A DNA stretch of 64,000 bases from Chitinophaga terrae (ex Kim and Jung 2007) (GCF_900107795.1 NZ_FNRL01000012.1:62001-126000); one strand, 5' to 3'. Shown: positions 41,593 through 51,345, numbered from the stretch's first letter. Numbers and translations are program-made. Notes: a model not told the origin generated them from the letters alone.

Positions 41593-44466
41593 ATGAGGAT
41601 ACCCGTCTTGAAATTTATGTTACCGCTGCTCGCTGCCGTTGCAGTTACAGAGGTGAACGCACAAAGCAGTCGTACGAAAAAGTCGGCAGACGAACTCTAT
41701 GACGAAGCGGTAAAAGCTACAAAGGCGCAACAGTATAATGATGCGATCCGCCTCTCCAGGGAAGCGCTGGATAAGCAACCTAACTTTACAGACCAGCAAC
41801 TGCTGCTCGGGAGGCTTTACCTGTTGACGAACCGGTATGACAGCGCCCGCAAGTATGTTAAAGAAGTACTTGCCAAAGCGCCCAGGTACCGCGACGCCTA
41901 TTTCTACGCCATCAATATAGAACTGGCACAGAAGCAATATGAAGAAGCGGAATGCTATGCGGATATGGGACTTGGCTATTTCAACAACGACAGGGATCTC
42001 ATGCTGAAGAAGCTGGGTGTGATGGACGCTGCACGTAAATTTTACCAGGGAAGCAACTATGCCAACCAATTACTGGATAAATACGGAAGCGATTCGCTGG
42101 TGCAAAAAGCGGCAACAGGGCATTTCCTGGAAGCGGGAGATTATTTCAGGAAGAATGGGTATGGCAACCTTTCCCGCAGCAATTACGAAAAAGCGCTGAT
42201 GATAGACCCGGCCAATAGGGAAGCCAGGGAAGCTATCACCAGCATGTATATACGTGATAATAACTATTCGGCAGCCCTGGAAAGGATCAACCAGGAGCTG
42301 GCTGCCAGCCCGGGCTCTTACGACCTGCTGATGAAGAAGCTGGGAATACTGCAGGAAACGCATCAATATGCAGAAGCGTTGAACCTGCTGGAAGTGATCA
42401 TTAAACGGTTCCCCGGCGACACGAAAGCCAGGAGCCAGCAGGTTACCCTGCGCATGGAAGCGGCTGCATATTATGCCAATACCGATCCATTTGCCCTTTA
42501 CCAGGGAGTTATTGAAAAAGATCCGGGCAACAGGGAGGCGCTGCTGAAACTGATCGGCTTGAGCATGTCGCGGGGCGCATACAGGGAGGCTCTTACCTGG
42601 ATCAACTTTGGACTAAAAAGAAGGCCTGAAGATATACAATTGCTGAACCTGAAAATTGATGTACTGGAAGGCGACAGGAAGTATTCCGAAGCAGCTTCGC
42701 TGGCGGAGCGGGTTATGCAACGGCAACACCCAACGGCAGAACAGATCGACCGCTTTGTTCGGCTTAAACTGGCCAGTGGCCGCGATTACATTGCACAACA
42801 GCAATATGCAGAAGCGCTCAGTGAATTTGAAAGCGCCTACAAAGCCGCACCGGCAGATACTACGGTTCCTGATATGCTGGCCAACACCTATCTCCTGCTT
42901 AAGCAACCCGCCCAGGCAGTAGCTGCGCTGGATAACGCGCTGGAAAAACACCCCGGGAATGCGCATTTCCTCTTAAAGAAAGCCAATATCCTGGCAGATA
43001 TAGGGCAGTACGACCAGGCTGCCGCTATTATAGAAACGCTTTTACAACGTTACCCTGCTAATGAAAACTACAGCGCTCAATTAAAGGAGATTCACCTTAG
43101 CGCCGGCAGGATCTTTATGCAAAACGAAGAGTATGAGCAGGCGCGGGAACAATTCCTTGCTGTGCTGGCGGCAGATCCTAATCAACCGGATGCCCTGCAA
43201 TACCTCATTAATGCAGAAAGCGCCATGCAACAACCGGATAACGCGCTTGCATACGTGGAGCAGGCGTTGCAGCGCGACCCTCATAACAGGGATCTCCTCT
43301 TTAAAAAAGCAGGCATCCTTAGCAGCAGGCAACAATACGCCGAAGCAGACCTGATACTGGACAGCCTCCGGCAACGTTATCCATTCACCGCCAGGTACCG
43401 TACCGCGTATACCGATAACCTGCTGGCGGCAGGGGCAGCCGCGCAACGCAGGCAGCAGACAGACAGCGCACTGCAATTGTTCAGGGAAGTATTGAACATC
43501 AACAGGAAAGATTCTATGGCCCTCTTGTACAGCATCAACCTGTATAACGGCAAAGGAGCTTACGACAGCGCATTGGCATATGCAGACCAGGGCTTAAGAT
43601 ACTATCCAAACAACACAGCTTTTCTTCAGAAGAAAGTAGTAACACTCGAGAATAAAAAGGATTATGCAGCGGCAGCTTTGGCAGCGGATACGCTGTTGCA
43701 ATACAACAACACCGGCGCCAATACCGAGTACGCAGATTACCTGCGCAGTAAAACCCTGCGCAACCAGTTCGGGCTGTTCTTCCTCCGGTCGACCTACGAC
43801 TATGGCGGCAATCGCTGGTATAATATTGCCACCGTGGAATACAGGCACTTCATGAAGAAAGGCAGTTATGCAGCCAGGCTTAACTATGGAGGCCGGCAGG
43901 AACAAGGCACCGGCCTGATGGGAGAACTGGAACTTTACTATACCCATTCAAAGAAAATGTATTCGTATGCCCTTGCCAGTTATGGTACAACAGATGTGTT
44001 CCCGACGGTAAGACTGGCATATTCCATCTTCAGAAGTTTTGGAAATTACGAGGCAGAACTGGGCGCCCGCTACCTGAAAGCGGATACCGCTAATGTTATT
44101 TCGGGCGTAGCCTCCATTGCCAGAACATTCGACGATTTCTATGTAAATCTCCGGGCCTATGTGATCAGCGACCAACCGGATATTTATTCTTCATTTACCC
44201 TGACTACCCGTTATTACCTGAACAAACACCAGGATTACGTGTCGTTGGTTGCCGGCCTGGGAACGAACCCCGACGACCGCAGCCGGCTTGTGCAGTTCCC
44301 GCAGCTGGCAGGATTGCTTACCCGCAGCGTGGGAACAGGTTACCAAAAGACATTCAAATACCGGACAACGCTTGGATTATTTGGCACATGGATCAACCAG
44401 AAGATCAGCAATACAATATTCCAGAACCAATATGATATATACGTAACGCTCCAACGAAAATTCTAA
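41593..44466 (+). CDS. TPR-repeat protein with C-terminal outer-membrane beta-barrel (YaiO-like)
   Basis: A 957-residue exported protein. A signal peptide (about 1-23, ending VNAQ) leads into roughly 700 residues of tetratricopeptide repeats (for example YDEAVKATKAQQYNDAIRLS, LANTYLLLKQPAQAVAALDN). The last ~225 residues (from GLFFLRSTYDYGGNRWYNIA) match the YaiO outer-membrane family and end in TLQRKF, a typical barrel C-terminus. TPR plus barrel is the architecture of the PgaA exporter, although the barrel family differs. It likely spans periplasm and outer membrane and exports the polymer made by the two upstream synthases. Gaps to neighbours are 15 and 7 bases. Confidence 0.9.
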   Translation: MRIPVLKFMLPLLAAVAVTEVNAQSSRTKKSADELYDEAVKATKAQQYNDAIRLSREALDKQPNFTDQQLLLGRLYLLTNRYDSARKYVKEVLAKAPRYRDAYFYAINIELAQKQYEEAECYADMGLGYFNNDRDLMLKKLGVMDAARKFYQGSNYANQLLDKYGSDSLVQKAATGHFLEAGDYFRKNGYGNLSRSNYEKALMIDPANREAREAITSMYIRDNNYSAALERINQELAASPGSYDLLMKKLGILQETHQYAEALNLLEVIIKRFPGDTKARSQQVTLRMEAAAYYANTDPFALYQGVIEKDPGNREALLKLIGLSMSRGAYREALTWINFGLKRRPEDIQLLNLKIDVLEGDRKYSEAASLAERVMQRQHPTAEQIDRFVRLKLASGRDYIAQQQYAEALSEFESAYKAAPADTTVPDMLANTYLLLKQPAQAVAALDNALEKHPGNAHFLLKKANILADIGQYDQAAAIIETLLQRYPANENYSAQLKEIHLSAGRIFMQNEEYEQAREQFLAVLAADPNQPDALQYLINAESAMQQPDNALAYVEQALQRDPHNRDLLFKKAGILSSRQQYAEADLILDSLRQRYPFTARYRTAYTDNLLAAGAAAQRRQQTDSALQLFREVLNINRKDSMALLYSINLYNGKGAYDSALAYADQGLRYYPNNTAFLQKKVVTLENKKDYAAAALAADTLLQYNNTGANTEYADYLRSKTLRNQFGLFFLRSTYDYGGNRWYNIATVEYRHFMKKGSYAARLNYGGRQEQGTGLMGELELYYTHSKKMYSYALASYGTTDVFPTVRLAYSIFRSFGNYEAELGARYLKADTANVISGVASIARTFDDFYVNLRAYVISDQPDIYSSFTLTTRYYLNKHQDYVSLVAGLGTNPDDRSRLVQFPQLAGLLTRSVGTGYQKTFKYRTTLGLFGTWINQKISNTIFQNQYDIYVTLQRKF

Positions 44467-44473
44467 CCTCTAT

Positions 44474-46729
44474 ATGTACCGAATTATGACACTCCTACTT
44501 TGTTTCCTTACACTGTTTGGTAACAGTTGCAGTTCCTGGAACAGCGACATCTCGCTGGTTTCAGGGGGTAAGAGCCAGTATGTGATCGTATTGCCGGCGG
44601 ATGCAGGGAAGAATGAGCAACATGCTGCACAGGTATTGCAGGAATATATAAAGAAGATGTCTGGCGCAACGCTCGGTATTATAAAAGAGAATAACTACAA
44701 AGAACAGCCGGCTGTGTTTATCGGCCGTACTGATCATTCAGAGAATATATTAACGGAGAAAATAAAACCGGAAGGTTTCCTGCTGGCATCCGACAACCGC
44801 GACCTGTACATTGTTGGAGGAAGCGGGAAAGGAATTGTGTATGGCGTTTACACATTGCTTGAACAATACCTGGGATGCCGTAAATACAGCCAGGAACCCG
44901 CAATGGTTCCTGCGAAGAAGGATATTCGTATCCCCGCGAAACTGCACGACATGCAGTCGCCCGCTTTCGCCTACCGGGAAACCTACTACCCTGCCGCTTT
45001 TGATAATGAGTACCTGGAGTGGCACAAGCTGCAAAGGTTCGAAGACCTCTGGGGGATCTGGGGACACTCATTCTTTAAACTTGTTCCTCCCGGCGCCTGG
45101 TTTAAATCGCATCCTGAGTATTTTGCGCTGGTTAAAGGCGTAAGACAGCCCACGCAATTGTGTTTAAGCAACGAGGCGGTATTTCGTATCGTGACAGACA
45201 CATTGCGCAAAGCCATTGCTGCTAACCCCGATGCTGTCTATTGGTCAATTGCCCAGGAAGATGGAGCCGGTTACTGCACCTGCGATCTGTGCAGCAAGGC
45301 AGATGCGGAAGAAGGCGGTCCGCAAGGCTCCCTGATCCGGTTTGTGAACAAAGTAGCGGCGCAGTTCCCCGAACAACAGTTCACTACATTATCCTACCTC
45401 TATACCGCCAAACCTCCTTTGCATGCAAAACCAGCGGCGAACGTGATTGTAATGTTAAGTACTATAGACGCTTTAAGACAGGAGCCGCTGAGCACTGTTA
45501 CTTCCGCCGCCGCATTCAGGAAGAACCTGGAAGGATGGGGCGCCATCACATCACGCCTTTTTGTATGGGACTATACTACCCAGTTCACTAATTACCTGGC
45601 TCCTTTCCCTAATTATGCGAACCTGCAGGCAAACCTGCAATACCTCTCGGACCACCGGGTGAGCGGCGTTTTTTCGCAGGGCAGTGGTAATACCTATAGC
45701 GATATGGCCGAATATAACAGCTATATGCAGGCTAAGTATCTCTGGAACCCGAAAACAGACGCAGGTAAACTGCAGGGTGATTTTATGCAGGGGTATTATG
45801 GCAATGCAGGCAAAAGCATGCAGCAATACCTGGATGCTTTGGTAAATACGATGAAGCAAACCAAGGCCAGGTTAGATATTTACGGTAATCCTGTTGCCAA
45901 TGCAAAAGATTATTTATCGCCCAAGGCCATAGATGCTTACAGCCAGTTGCTGGACAAAGCAGAAGCGGCTGTCGACGGTCAGCCGGCGCTGTTAAAACGC
46001 GTATATGCGGCGAGGTTACCGCTGGAATATACTGTTCTTCAGCAATCCCGTTTCTTCGGTACAGAACAGAACGGTTACCTTGTGGCCAACGGGAAAGAAT
46101 ATACGGTAAATCCACGCTGGCTTGAAAGAGTTCAGAAATTTACGGCGCTTTGCAAAAATGCAGGTGTGAAAGAAATGGCGGAAGGAGGTACGGACGTAGA
46201 CGGATACCAGCAGGAATGGGATACCATTTTTGCCCGCAAATGGGTGAATAGCCTGGCCTTCAGGGCAAAAGTCACTTTACAGAACCCTCCCTCTGAAGAT
46301 TACCCGGCTAAGGGGCCTCAAACGTTGACCGACGGGCTGGAAGGCGGCAAAGATTTCAGCCTTAACTGGCTATTTATCTATGGTAAAGACCTGGCAGCAA
46401 CAATAGATCTGGGCAGCAGTCAACCCGTTAATAAAGTATTTATGCATTTCCTGCAGGATGCGCGGCATTATATTTTTACGCCTGTTAAAATAACCATTGC
46501 CGGTTCTGAAGATGGGAACAGTTTTATTGAATTGGGTGCGCAAACATTGCCGCCGTTGCAGGAAGAAGATTATAGCGTCAGGAGCGTACCGGTATCTTTC
46601 CAGCTAACGGGGAAGGCAGTACGATATGTGAGGGTTACAGGTATCTGCCCTGCGGATATTCCTCAATGGAGGGAGGCCGCTGCGGGCAAGCGGCCTGCTA
46701 TATGTTGCGATGAGGTTTATGTTCAGTAA
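44474..46729 (+). CDS. DUF4838 glycosidase-like lipoprotein with C-terminal discoidin-like domain
   Basis: A 751-residue protein. A lipoprotein-type signal ends at Cys19. An N-terminal glycosidase-accessory fold (about 30-140, like the N-domain of GH20/alpha-glucuronidases) precedes a DUF4838 TIM-barrel-like core (about 150-480) with WSIAQEDGAGYCTCDLCSKAD near residues 255-275. The C-terminal ~130 residues resemble an F5/8-type-C carbohydrate-binding domain (SQPVNKVFMHFLQDARHY; RYVRVTGICP). It is the last gene of the receiver-HEAT-GT2-GT2-TPR operon, seven bases after the TPR gene. I infer that it trims, cuts or anchors the exported polysaccharide. Enzyme activity has not been established for this family as far as I know. 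Confidence 0.82.
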   Translation: MYRIMTLLLCFLTLFGNSCSSWNSDISLVSGGKSQYVIVLPADAGKNEQHAAQVLQEYIKKMSGATLGIIKENNYKEQPAVFIGRTDHSENILTEKIKPEGFLLASDNRDLYIVGGSGKGIVYGVYTLLEQYLGCRKYSQEPAMVPAKKDIRIPAKLHDMQSPAFAYRETYYPAAFDNEYLEWHKLQRFEDLWGIWGHSFFKLVPPGAWFKSHPEYFALVKGVRQPTQLCLSNEAVFRIVTDTLRKAIAANPDAVYWSIAQEDGAGYCTCDLCSKADAEEGGPQGSLIRFVNKVAAQFPEQQFTTLSYLYTAKPPLHAKPAANVIVMLSTIDALRQEPLSTVTSAAAFRKNLEGWGAITSRLFVWDYTTQFTNYLAPFPNYANLQANLQYLSDHRVSGVFSQGSGNTYSDMAEYNSYMQAKYLWNPKTDAGKLQGDFMQGYYGNAGKSMQQYLDALVNTMKQTKARLDIYGNPVANAKDYLSPKAIDAYSQLLDKAEAAVDGQPALLKRVYAARLPLEYTVLQQSRFFGTEQNGYLVANGKEYTVNPRWLERVQKFTALCKNAGVKEMAEGGTDVDGYQQEWDTIFARKWVNSLAFRAKVTLQNPPSEDYPAKGPQTLTDGLEGGKDFSLNWLFIYGKDLAATIDLGSSQPVNKVFMHFLQDARHYIFTPVKITIAGSEDGNSFIELGAQTLPPLQEEDYSVRSVPVSFQLTGKAVRYVRVTGICPADIPQWREAAAGKRPAICCDEVYVQ

Positions 46730-46732
46730 AGA

Positions 46733-49700
46733 TCAGGGTAGTTTCGCGAGCGTTTGTTCAATAGAAGCAACCGCCTTTTCCAGTTCTATATCCAGTTGCT
46801 GCAACTGCTCCTTTGTAGCTCCCTGGCTTTCCGTTTCGAGGATCACTTTTTCGAGGTCCTTCAACCCGGCATAAGTAGTAACGCTCTTCATACTATGGCA
46901 GATCTGTGCAATGCGCTTTTCATTGCCGGTCATATCACTGTCTTGCAGTTCCTGACGGGCTGCTTTACAGTCTTCCAGCAATAATTCAAGCGTTTCCCGG
47001 AGTACAGGATCGCTGTCGTCTTTACTTCCCAGGTACCCCATCAGCACCGTGATATCCAGTGGCTGAGGCGAAGGGGTTTCTGGTTCCCCGGGTGTTTTTT
47101 CGTGGTTCTTATTGACCCACTTGTTTACCATCTTCAGGATATCTTCTTCCAGGAAAGGTTTGGTAAGGAAGTCGTCCATCCCTGCTTCCAGGCATCTTTC
47201 CCGCTCTCCTTTCGTATTACCCGCGGTAAGTGCAATGATTGGAGTAGCCCTGTCAGGATATAACTCCCGGATGCGGCGGGTGGCGTCATACCCGTTCATA
47301 TCCGGCATCTGTATATCCATGAACACCAGGTCGGGTTGTTCTTTCGTGAAAAGAGATACGGCTTCCACGCCTGTTTTAGCTTCCAGGATAGCTGATTGCG
47401 GCAACGACCTGGCGATAATGGTTTTGATCAGCAGCATGTTAACGCTGTTGTCTTCTGCCAGCAAAACCTTCAATAACCTTTGTTCCGGGCCCCATGCCTG
47501 TTGGTCGGCAGACTCCTCTCTATCGTTCTTAGCGCCTGTAGTACAGAGGCGCGCCAACGCATGATAGAGTTCCTGCATTTTAACGGGTTTTACCAGGCGT
47601 TGTTCTACCTGCAATTCTTCACAGGCCCGGATAACCGTTTCGTCGTCGGAGGAGCTGTAAAGGAAGATCACGGGTATGCTGATACCGGTCTGGGATGTCA
47701 TCTGCCTCATCTTCCTCAATGTTTCCAGTCCATCCATTACCGGCATATGGTAGTCCATGAGGATAGCATCGAAAACCCTGCCTTCCATCAGCATTTGCAA
47801 CGCTTCGAAACCGTTCCTGGCCATATCCACCTCGATATTCTTCAACATCAGCATCTGCCGGATAATAATGCGGTTATGTTCATTATCGTCTGTGATCAGC
47901 ACGCGTTTGACGGCTTCTATATTATCCCAGTTCAGCGGCGGGCCATCGGCTGTTTCCAGGTTTATTTCAAAGAAGAAAGTGCTGCCAGCTCCCAGTTCAC
48001 TGTCGAGCTGCAAACGGCTGTTCATCAATGCGAGCAGTTTATTGGAGATAGTAAGCCCCAACCCGGTACCTCCGTATCTTTTGGTAATGGAGAGATCTTC
48101 CTGGGAGAAGGCCTCAAATATCTTTCCCTGTCGTTCCGGCCTGATACCGATACCCGTATCTCTTACTTCAAACCGGATAGTCCGGAAGTTATCGGCAGTT
48201 GCGGCGGAGACAGGATATATCTTCAACCCCACCTCTCCTTTTTCTGTGAATTTAACTGCGTTGGAAAGCAGGTTAACCAGTATCTGTTTAAGACGCAACT
48301 GGTCGGCGCATATAAAGCGAGGCAATTCCGGAGAGATGTCATAGATCATTTCCAGTCCTTTGCTCTGGGCCTGAAATTTCACCATGTCGCTCACCTGGCT
48401 GCTCATTTCATAAATATCTGTTTTCTGTATATCCAGTTCCAGTTTTCCGGCTTCGATCTTGGAGAAGTCGAGAATATCGTTGATGATATTCAGCAGGGTA
48501 CCGGCGCTTTGATTAACGATAGACAGGTATTGGTGCTGTATTTCGCTCAGACGGGTTTTTAGCACCAGGTCTGTAAACCCGATGATACCGTTTAAAGGAG
48601 TTCTGATCTCGTGGCTCATATTGGCCAGGAATTCGGACTTTGCGATACTGGCTTGTTCTGCCAGCAGCTTAGCCTGGCGGAGTTCTTCCTGGCGAAGTGC
48701 ATTCTCTGTAATATCTTCCAGGAGAATAGTGATCCCTCCTATTCTGCCTCCGGCGAGATACCAGGGCCTGATCTCCCATCGCAGGTGCTGATCGCGGGTC
48801 CATCCCGGCGGGCGCCAGATAAATTCTTCATTCTTTTCTATCCTGCCGGCCAGGGTGTTGCGGTATACCTGTTTAAACTCCGACGGTACTTCAGGCAGGA
48901 ACTCCTGGACATTCTTACCATATAACTGATCGCTGTCCAGGCCTGTTTGCTCCTTCCATGCATCACTGAAGGCAATGATACGCAGTTCCCTGTCGAGCAT
49001 TACTACGGCCGCCGGCGTTTGTTGAACGAAGGCAGACAGCTTCGACTTTTCTTCCTGCAACTGCTGCTCCGCTCTTTTTCGTTTACTGATATCTGTTGCA
49101 ATATGCAGGTACCCGGTCAGTTCATTATCTACGTTCCTGATTGCGGAAATGGCTACAGATACGTTCACACTGGAACCATCTTTCCGGATGTAGGTCCACT
49201 CCTGTTGCGAGGCATCCATTTCCTGCGCGGCTTCCAGTGCAAAAACTTCCGGGATGCTTACGCCATAGGCCATTGCTCTTTCTTCGAGTTCAAAAGGATC
49301 ATGAATGGTGACAGGAGTATGTTTGCCCACCACTTCCCTGGAGTTGTAGCCCAGCATCAATTCAGCGCCCTTGTTAAAAAGAGTGATGGTACCGTCGAGC
49401 CCTGTAGCTATGATACTAACGTGAATGGCTGATTGCAGCAGGTCTTCCAATAGTTTCCTGGAACGCTGTATCTCCTCTTCCAGGCGTTTTTGCCTGTCGA
49501 TATCCTGGAACGTTCCGAATAGCCGTACACATTTTCCATCTTTAACAACCGGGCTTCCGATGACGCGTATCCAGGTTTCGATGCCCCGCGCAGTGACAAT
49601 CTCCAGTTCCAGGTCGTAAGGTATATGTTGGTTAATGGCCCGCTCTACAGCCGCTTCCAGAATCCGGCGGCTGGCAGGTTTATAAAAGCCCATGGCTTTG

Positions 49701-50611
49701 TCCAATTCCGGTACAAAGCCATCCGGTACGTCATGAATGCTGCAGGTTACATCCGACCAGTAAATCTTCTGTTTAACAATATCATATTGCCAGAACCCGA
49801 TCCTGGCCACACTGTTGGTTTGTTCCAACATCTGGGTAGTCCATTTCAGGTCTTTTTCCAATGCATGGCGTTCGGTTATATCCAACGCATTGGCAATTAC
49901 ATAAGGGTTGCCTTCTATCGAGTATTCGAGCACGTTATTATACAGCCAGATCCGTACGCTGCCATCCCTGTGGCGTGTGTGCATGAGACCAGATACTTCC
50001 TTATCCCTTTCGATGGCTGCCAGGTATTCGAATACGCCGGCGCCAAATTTTTCCGGTACAATGTCCCACAGGGTACTTCCTATCAGTTCTTCAGGTTTAT
50101 ATCCCAGGCTTTCGGCGCTGGCCAGGTTCACTGCCAGCAGCTTTCCATTCAGGTCGTGCATACACATCATGCCGCGGGAGTTATTGAAAAATATCCTGAA
50201 CTGGTGCTCGTTTTCCTGCAACTGCCGCTCTTTTTCCATTACCTGGCTAATGTCGCGGCCAATGGCAAAAATATCGCCCGAGGCGGCATCCGGCGACGCC
50301 ATCCATTGCAGGTAGATATAATTCCCCGAGCTGCTGCGCATCCGATTGATAAAATTTACCGTGTCACGACCCTCGTTTAGCCCTTGAAGTTGTTGGGCAG
50401 AACTTTCAACATCCTGCGGATGCAGTATTTCAAAAACAGATCTGCCAATCAATTCATCCTGTTTCCAGCCAAGTAATTTTGAAAATGCGGGGTTTACAGC
50501 TTTCAGGCTACCATCTCCGCCAACCAGGCAGAGAAGGTCATTTGCCAGCAAGAAAAATTTGTGGAAGTAGTCCAAATTGTCTCCATCCCGAGGAACAGAT
50601 TGGTTTACCAT
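46733..50611 (-). CDS. Multi-PAS hybrid sensor histidine kinase with two receivers and Hpt domain
   Basis: A 1292-residue soluble phosphorelay protein. Five PAS/PAC modules occupy about 15-130, 137-252, 260-378, 390-512 and 522-640. HisKA follows with phospho-His667 (ANMSHEIRTPL), then HATPase (about 770-885; N-box LLSNAVKF, GGTGLGL). Receiver 1 has Asp953 (ILMDYHMP), receiver 2 has Asp1099 (LVFMDIQMP), and the C-terminal Hpt domain has His1239 (QICHSMKS). It is a complete phosphorelay in one chain with no membrane segment. It is convergent with the exopolysaccharide-type operon, three bases from the DUF4838 stop, so it may regulate that system. Its output target is unknown. Confidence 0.93.
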   Translation of the reverse strand: MVNQSVPRDGDNLDYFHKFFLLANDLLCLVGGDGSLKAVNPAFSKLLGWKQDELIGRSVFEILHPQDVESSAQQLQGLNEGRDTVNFINRMRSSSGNYIYLQWMASPDAASGDIFAIGRDISQVMEKERQLQENEHQFRIFFNNSRGMMCMHDLNGKLLAVNLASAESLGYKPEELIGSTLWDIVPEKFGAGVFEYLAAIERDKEVSGLMHTRHRDGSVRIWLYNNVLEYSIEGNPYVIANALDITERHALEKDLKWTTQMLEQTNSVARIGFWQYDIVKQKIYWSDVTCSIHDVPDGFVPELDKAMGFYKPASRRILEAAVERAINQHIPYDLELEIVTARGIETWIRVIGSPVVKDGKCVRLFGTFQDIDRQKRLEEEIQRSRKLLEDLLQSAIHVSIIATGLDGTITLFNKGAELMLGYNSREVVGKHTPVTIHDPFELEERAMAYGVSIPEVFALEAAQEMDASQQEWTYIRKDGSSVNVSVAISAIRNVDNELTGYLHIATDISKRKRAEQQLQEEKSKLSAFVQQTPAAVVMLDRELRIIAFSDAWKEQTGLDSDQLYGKNVQEFLPEVPSEFKQVYRNTLAGRIEKNEEFIWRPPGWTRDQHLRWEIRPWYLAGGRIGGITILLEDITENALRQEELRQAKLLAEQASIAKSEFLANMSHEIRTPLNGIIGFTDLVLKTRLSEIQHQYLSIVNQSAGTLLNIINDILDFSKIEAGKLELDIQKTDIYEMSSQVSDMVKFQAQSKGLEMIYDISPELPRFICADQLRLKQILVNLLSNAVKFTEKGEVGLKIYPVSAATADNFRTIRFEVRDTGIGIRPERQGKIFEAFSQEDLSITKRYGGTGLGLTISNKLLALMNSRLQLDSELGAGSTFFFEINLETADGPPLNWDNIEAVKRVLITDDNEHNRIIIRQMLMLKNIEVDMARNGFEALQMLMEGRVFDAILMDYHMPVMDGLETLRKMRQMTSQTGISIPVIFLYSSSDDETVIRACEELQVEQRLVKPVKMQELYHALARLCTTGAKNDREESADQQAWGPEQRLLKVLLAEDNSVNMLLIKTIIARSLPQSAILEAKTGVEAVSLFTKEQPDLVFMDIQMPDMNGYDATRRIRELYPDRATPIIALTAGNTKGERERCLEAGMDDFLTKPFLEEDILKMVNKWVNKNHEKTPGEPETPSPQPLDITVLMGYLGSKDDSDPVLRETLELLLEDCKAARQELQDSDMTGNEKRIAQICHSMKSVTTYAGLKDLEKVILETESQGATKEQLQQLDIELEKAVASIEQTLAKLP

Positions 50612-50663
50612 AGAATTCGACCGGTTAATACTCCAAGGTACGAAAACTAACGCATAGTATTTT

Positions 50664-50671
50664 TACATTTG
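50664..50671 (+). promoter_or_regulatory. Promoter -7 box before 50713
   Basis: TACATTTG matches TAnnTTTG exactly and lies 41 bases before the ATG at 50713. No -33 element is obvious. Confidence 0.5.
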
Positions 50672-50712
50672 CATTTGGCGTAGGTTTAATACAACACAAC
50701 AATCAACACACA

Positions 50713-51156
50713 ATGTTCTGCGAAGAAAAACTGAACGAACTAAAAAAGGAATTTCCTGCAACCGATTTTAAAGACCCATTCTATGAGGGGCCGGCCATCA
50801 TTGAGAAGATCATACAAAAGCTGTTTGAAAAGCGGATAACGGGCGATTTAGATCTTTTCGAAAGGATCAAAGACAAAACATTAATAAAGAAATGTACAGT
50901 CACACAACTGTTCGGGGAAGTGATCCCGGCGCTGGGAACATCGAGTAATTACTGGTTGCTGCTGTTGTCGAAATACGGCGTTCCTAACCGGGTATACGAC
51001 TGTAAAAGCGTCGCTATAAGCAAGATTGCAGGGATGCTGTATCCCTTATCTTTTTCAGTTGCAGATAAAAAATATAATTGGGCAATTTGTTTTAAAGGCG
51101 AGAATAACGAAGTGGAAATTTACAAGAGTAAAAATGCAATAACTCCACTGGGTTAA
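50713..51156 (+). CDS. Hypothetical protein
   Basis: A 147-residue cytoplasmic protein without signal peptide. It is rich in Lys/Ile/Leu with a helical first half (LNELKKEFPATDF; IEKIIQKLFEKRI) and a mixed second half containing NYWLLLLSKYG. I recognise no family. A good -7 box upstream and a normal base composition argue that it is expressed. It is convergent with a 61-residue ORF four bases away. Confidence 0.55.
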   Translation: MFCEEKLNELKKEFPATDFKDPFYEGPAIIEKIIQKLFEKRITGDLDLFERIKDKTLIKKCTVTQLFGEVIPALGTSSNYWLLLLSKYGVPNRVYDCKSVAISKIAGMLYPLSFSVADKKYNWAICFKGENNEVEIYKSKNAITPLG

Positions 51157-51159
51157 TCT

Positions 51160-51345
51160 TTAAGCCAGTTCGCTCAGGGAGCTATCCAGCCAGTACTCGT
51201 ACCAATCCAGGAAACTGAGTTTCTTCTCGTTACCGAGTTCCAAGGAAGGATAGATACCGGCATCATTTCCCCGGTCATCAGACCATATATAACCGTGCCG
51301 GAGCAGATCCAGTTTTTCCTGTATCCTGTTTAGCTGTTCTGTCAT
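51160..51345 (-). CDS. Small hypothetical protein
   Basis: A 61-residue acidic protein (MTEQLNRIQEKLDLL, then a Trp/Tyr-rich half with FLDWYEYWLDSS). No family recognised. It fills the only gap between two convergent genes and has an ATG start, but the length is short and coding status is moderate. It is upstream of arsC on the same strand as the ars genes but separated by the gene order, so no link is inferred. Confidence 0.45.
   Translation of the reverse strand: MTEQLNRIQEKLDLLRHGYIWSDDRGNDAGIYPSLELGNEKKLSFLDWYEYWLDSSLSELA

Noticed and set aside
47480..48562. Plus-strand open frame of 360 codons opposite the hybrid kinase
   Set aside because: It lies wholly within the HATPase/receiver coding region of the minus-strand gene and has a low-complexity Phe/His-rich composition typical of antisense frames.
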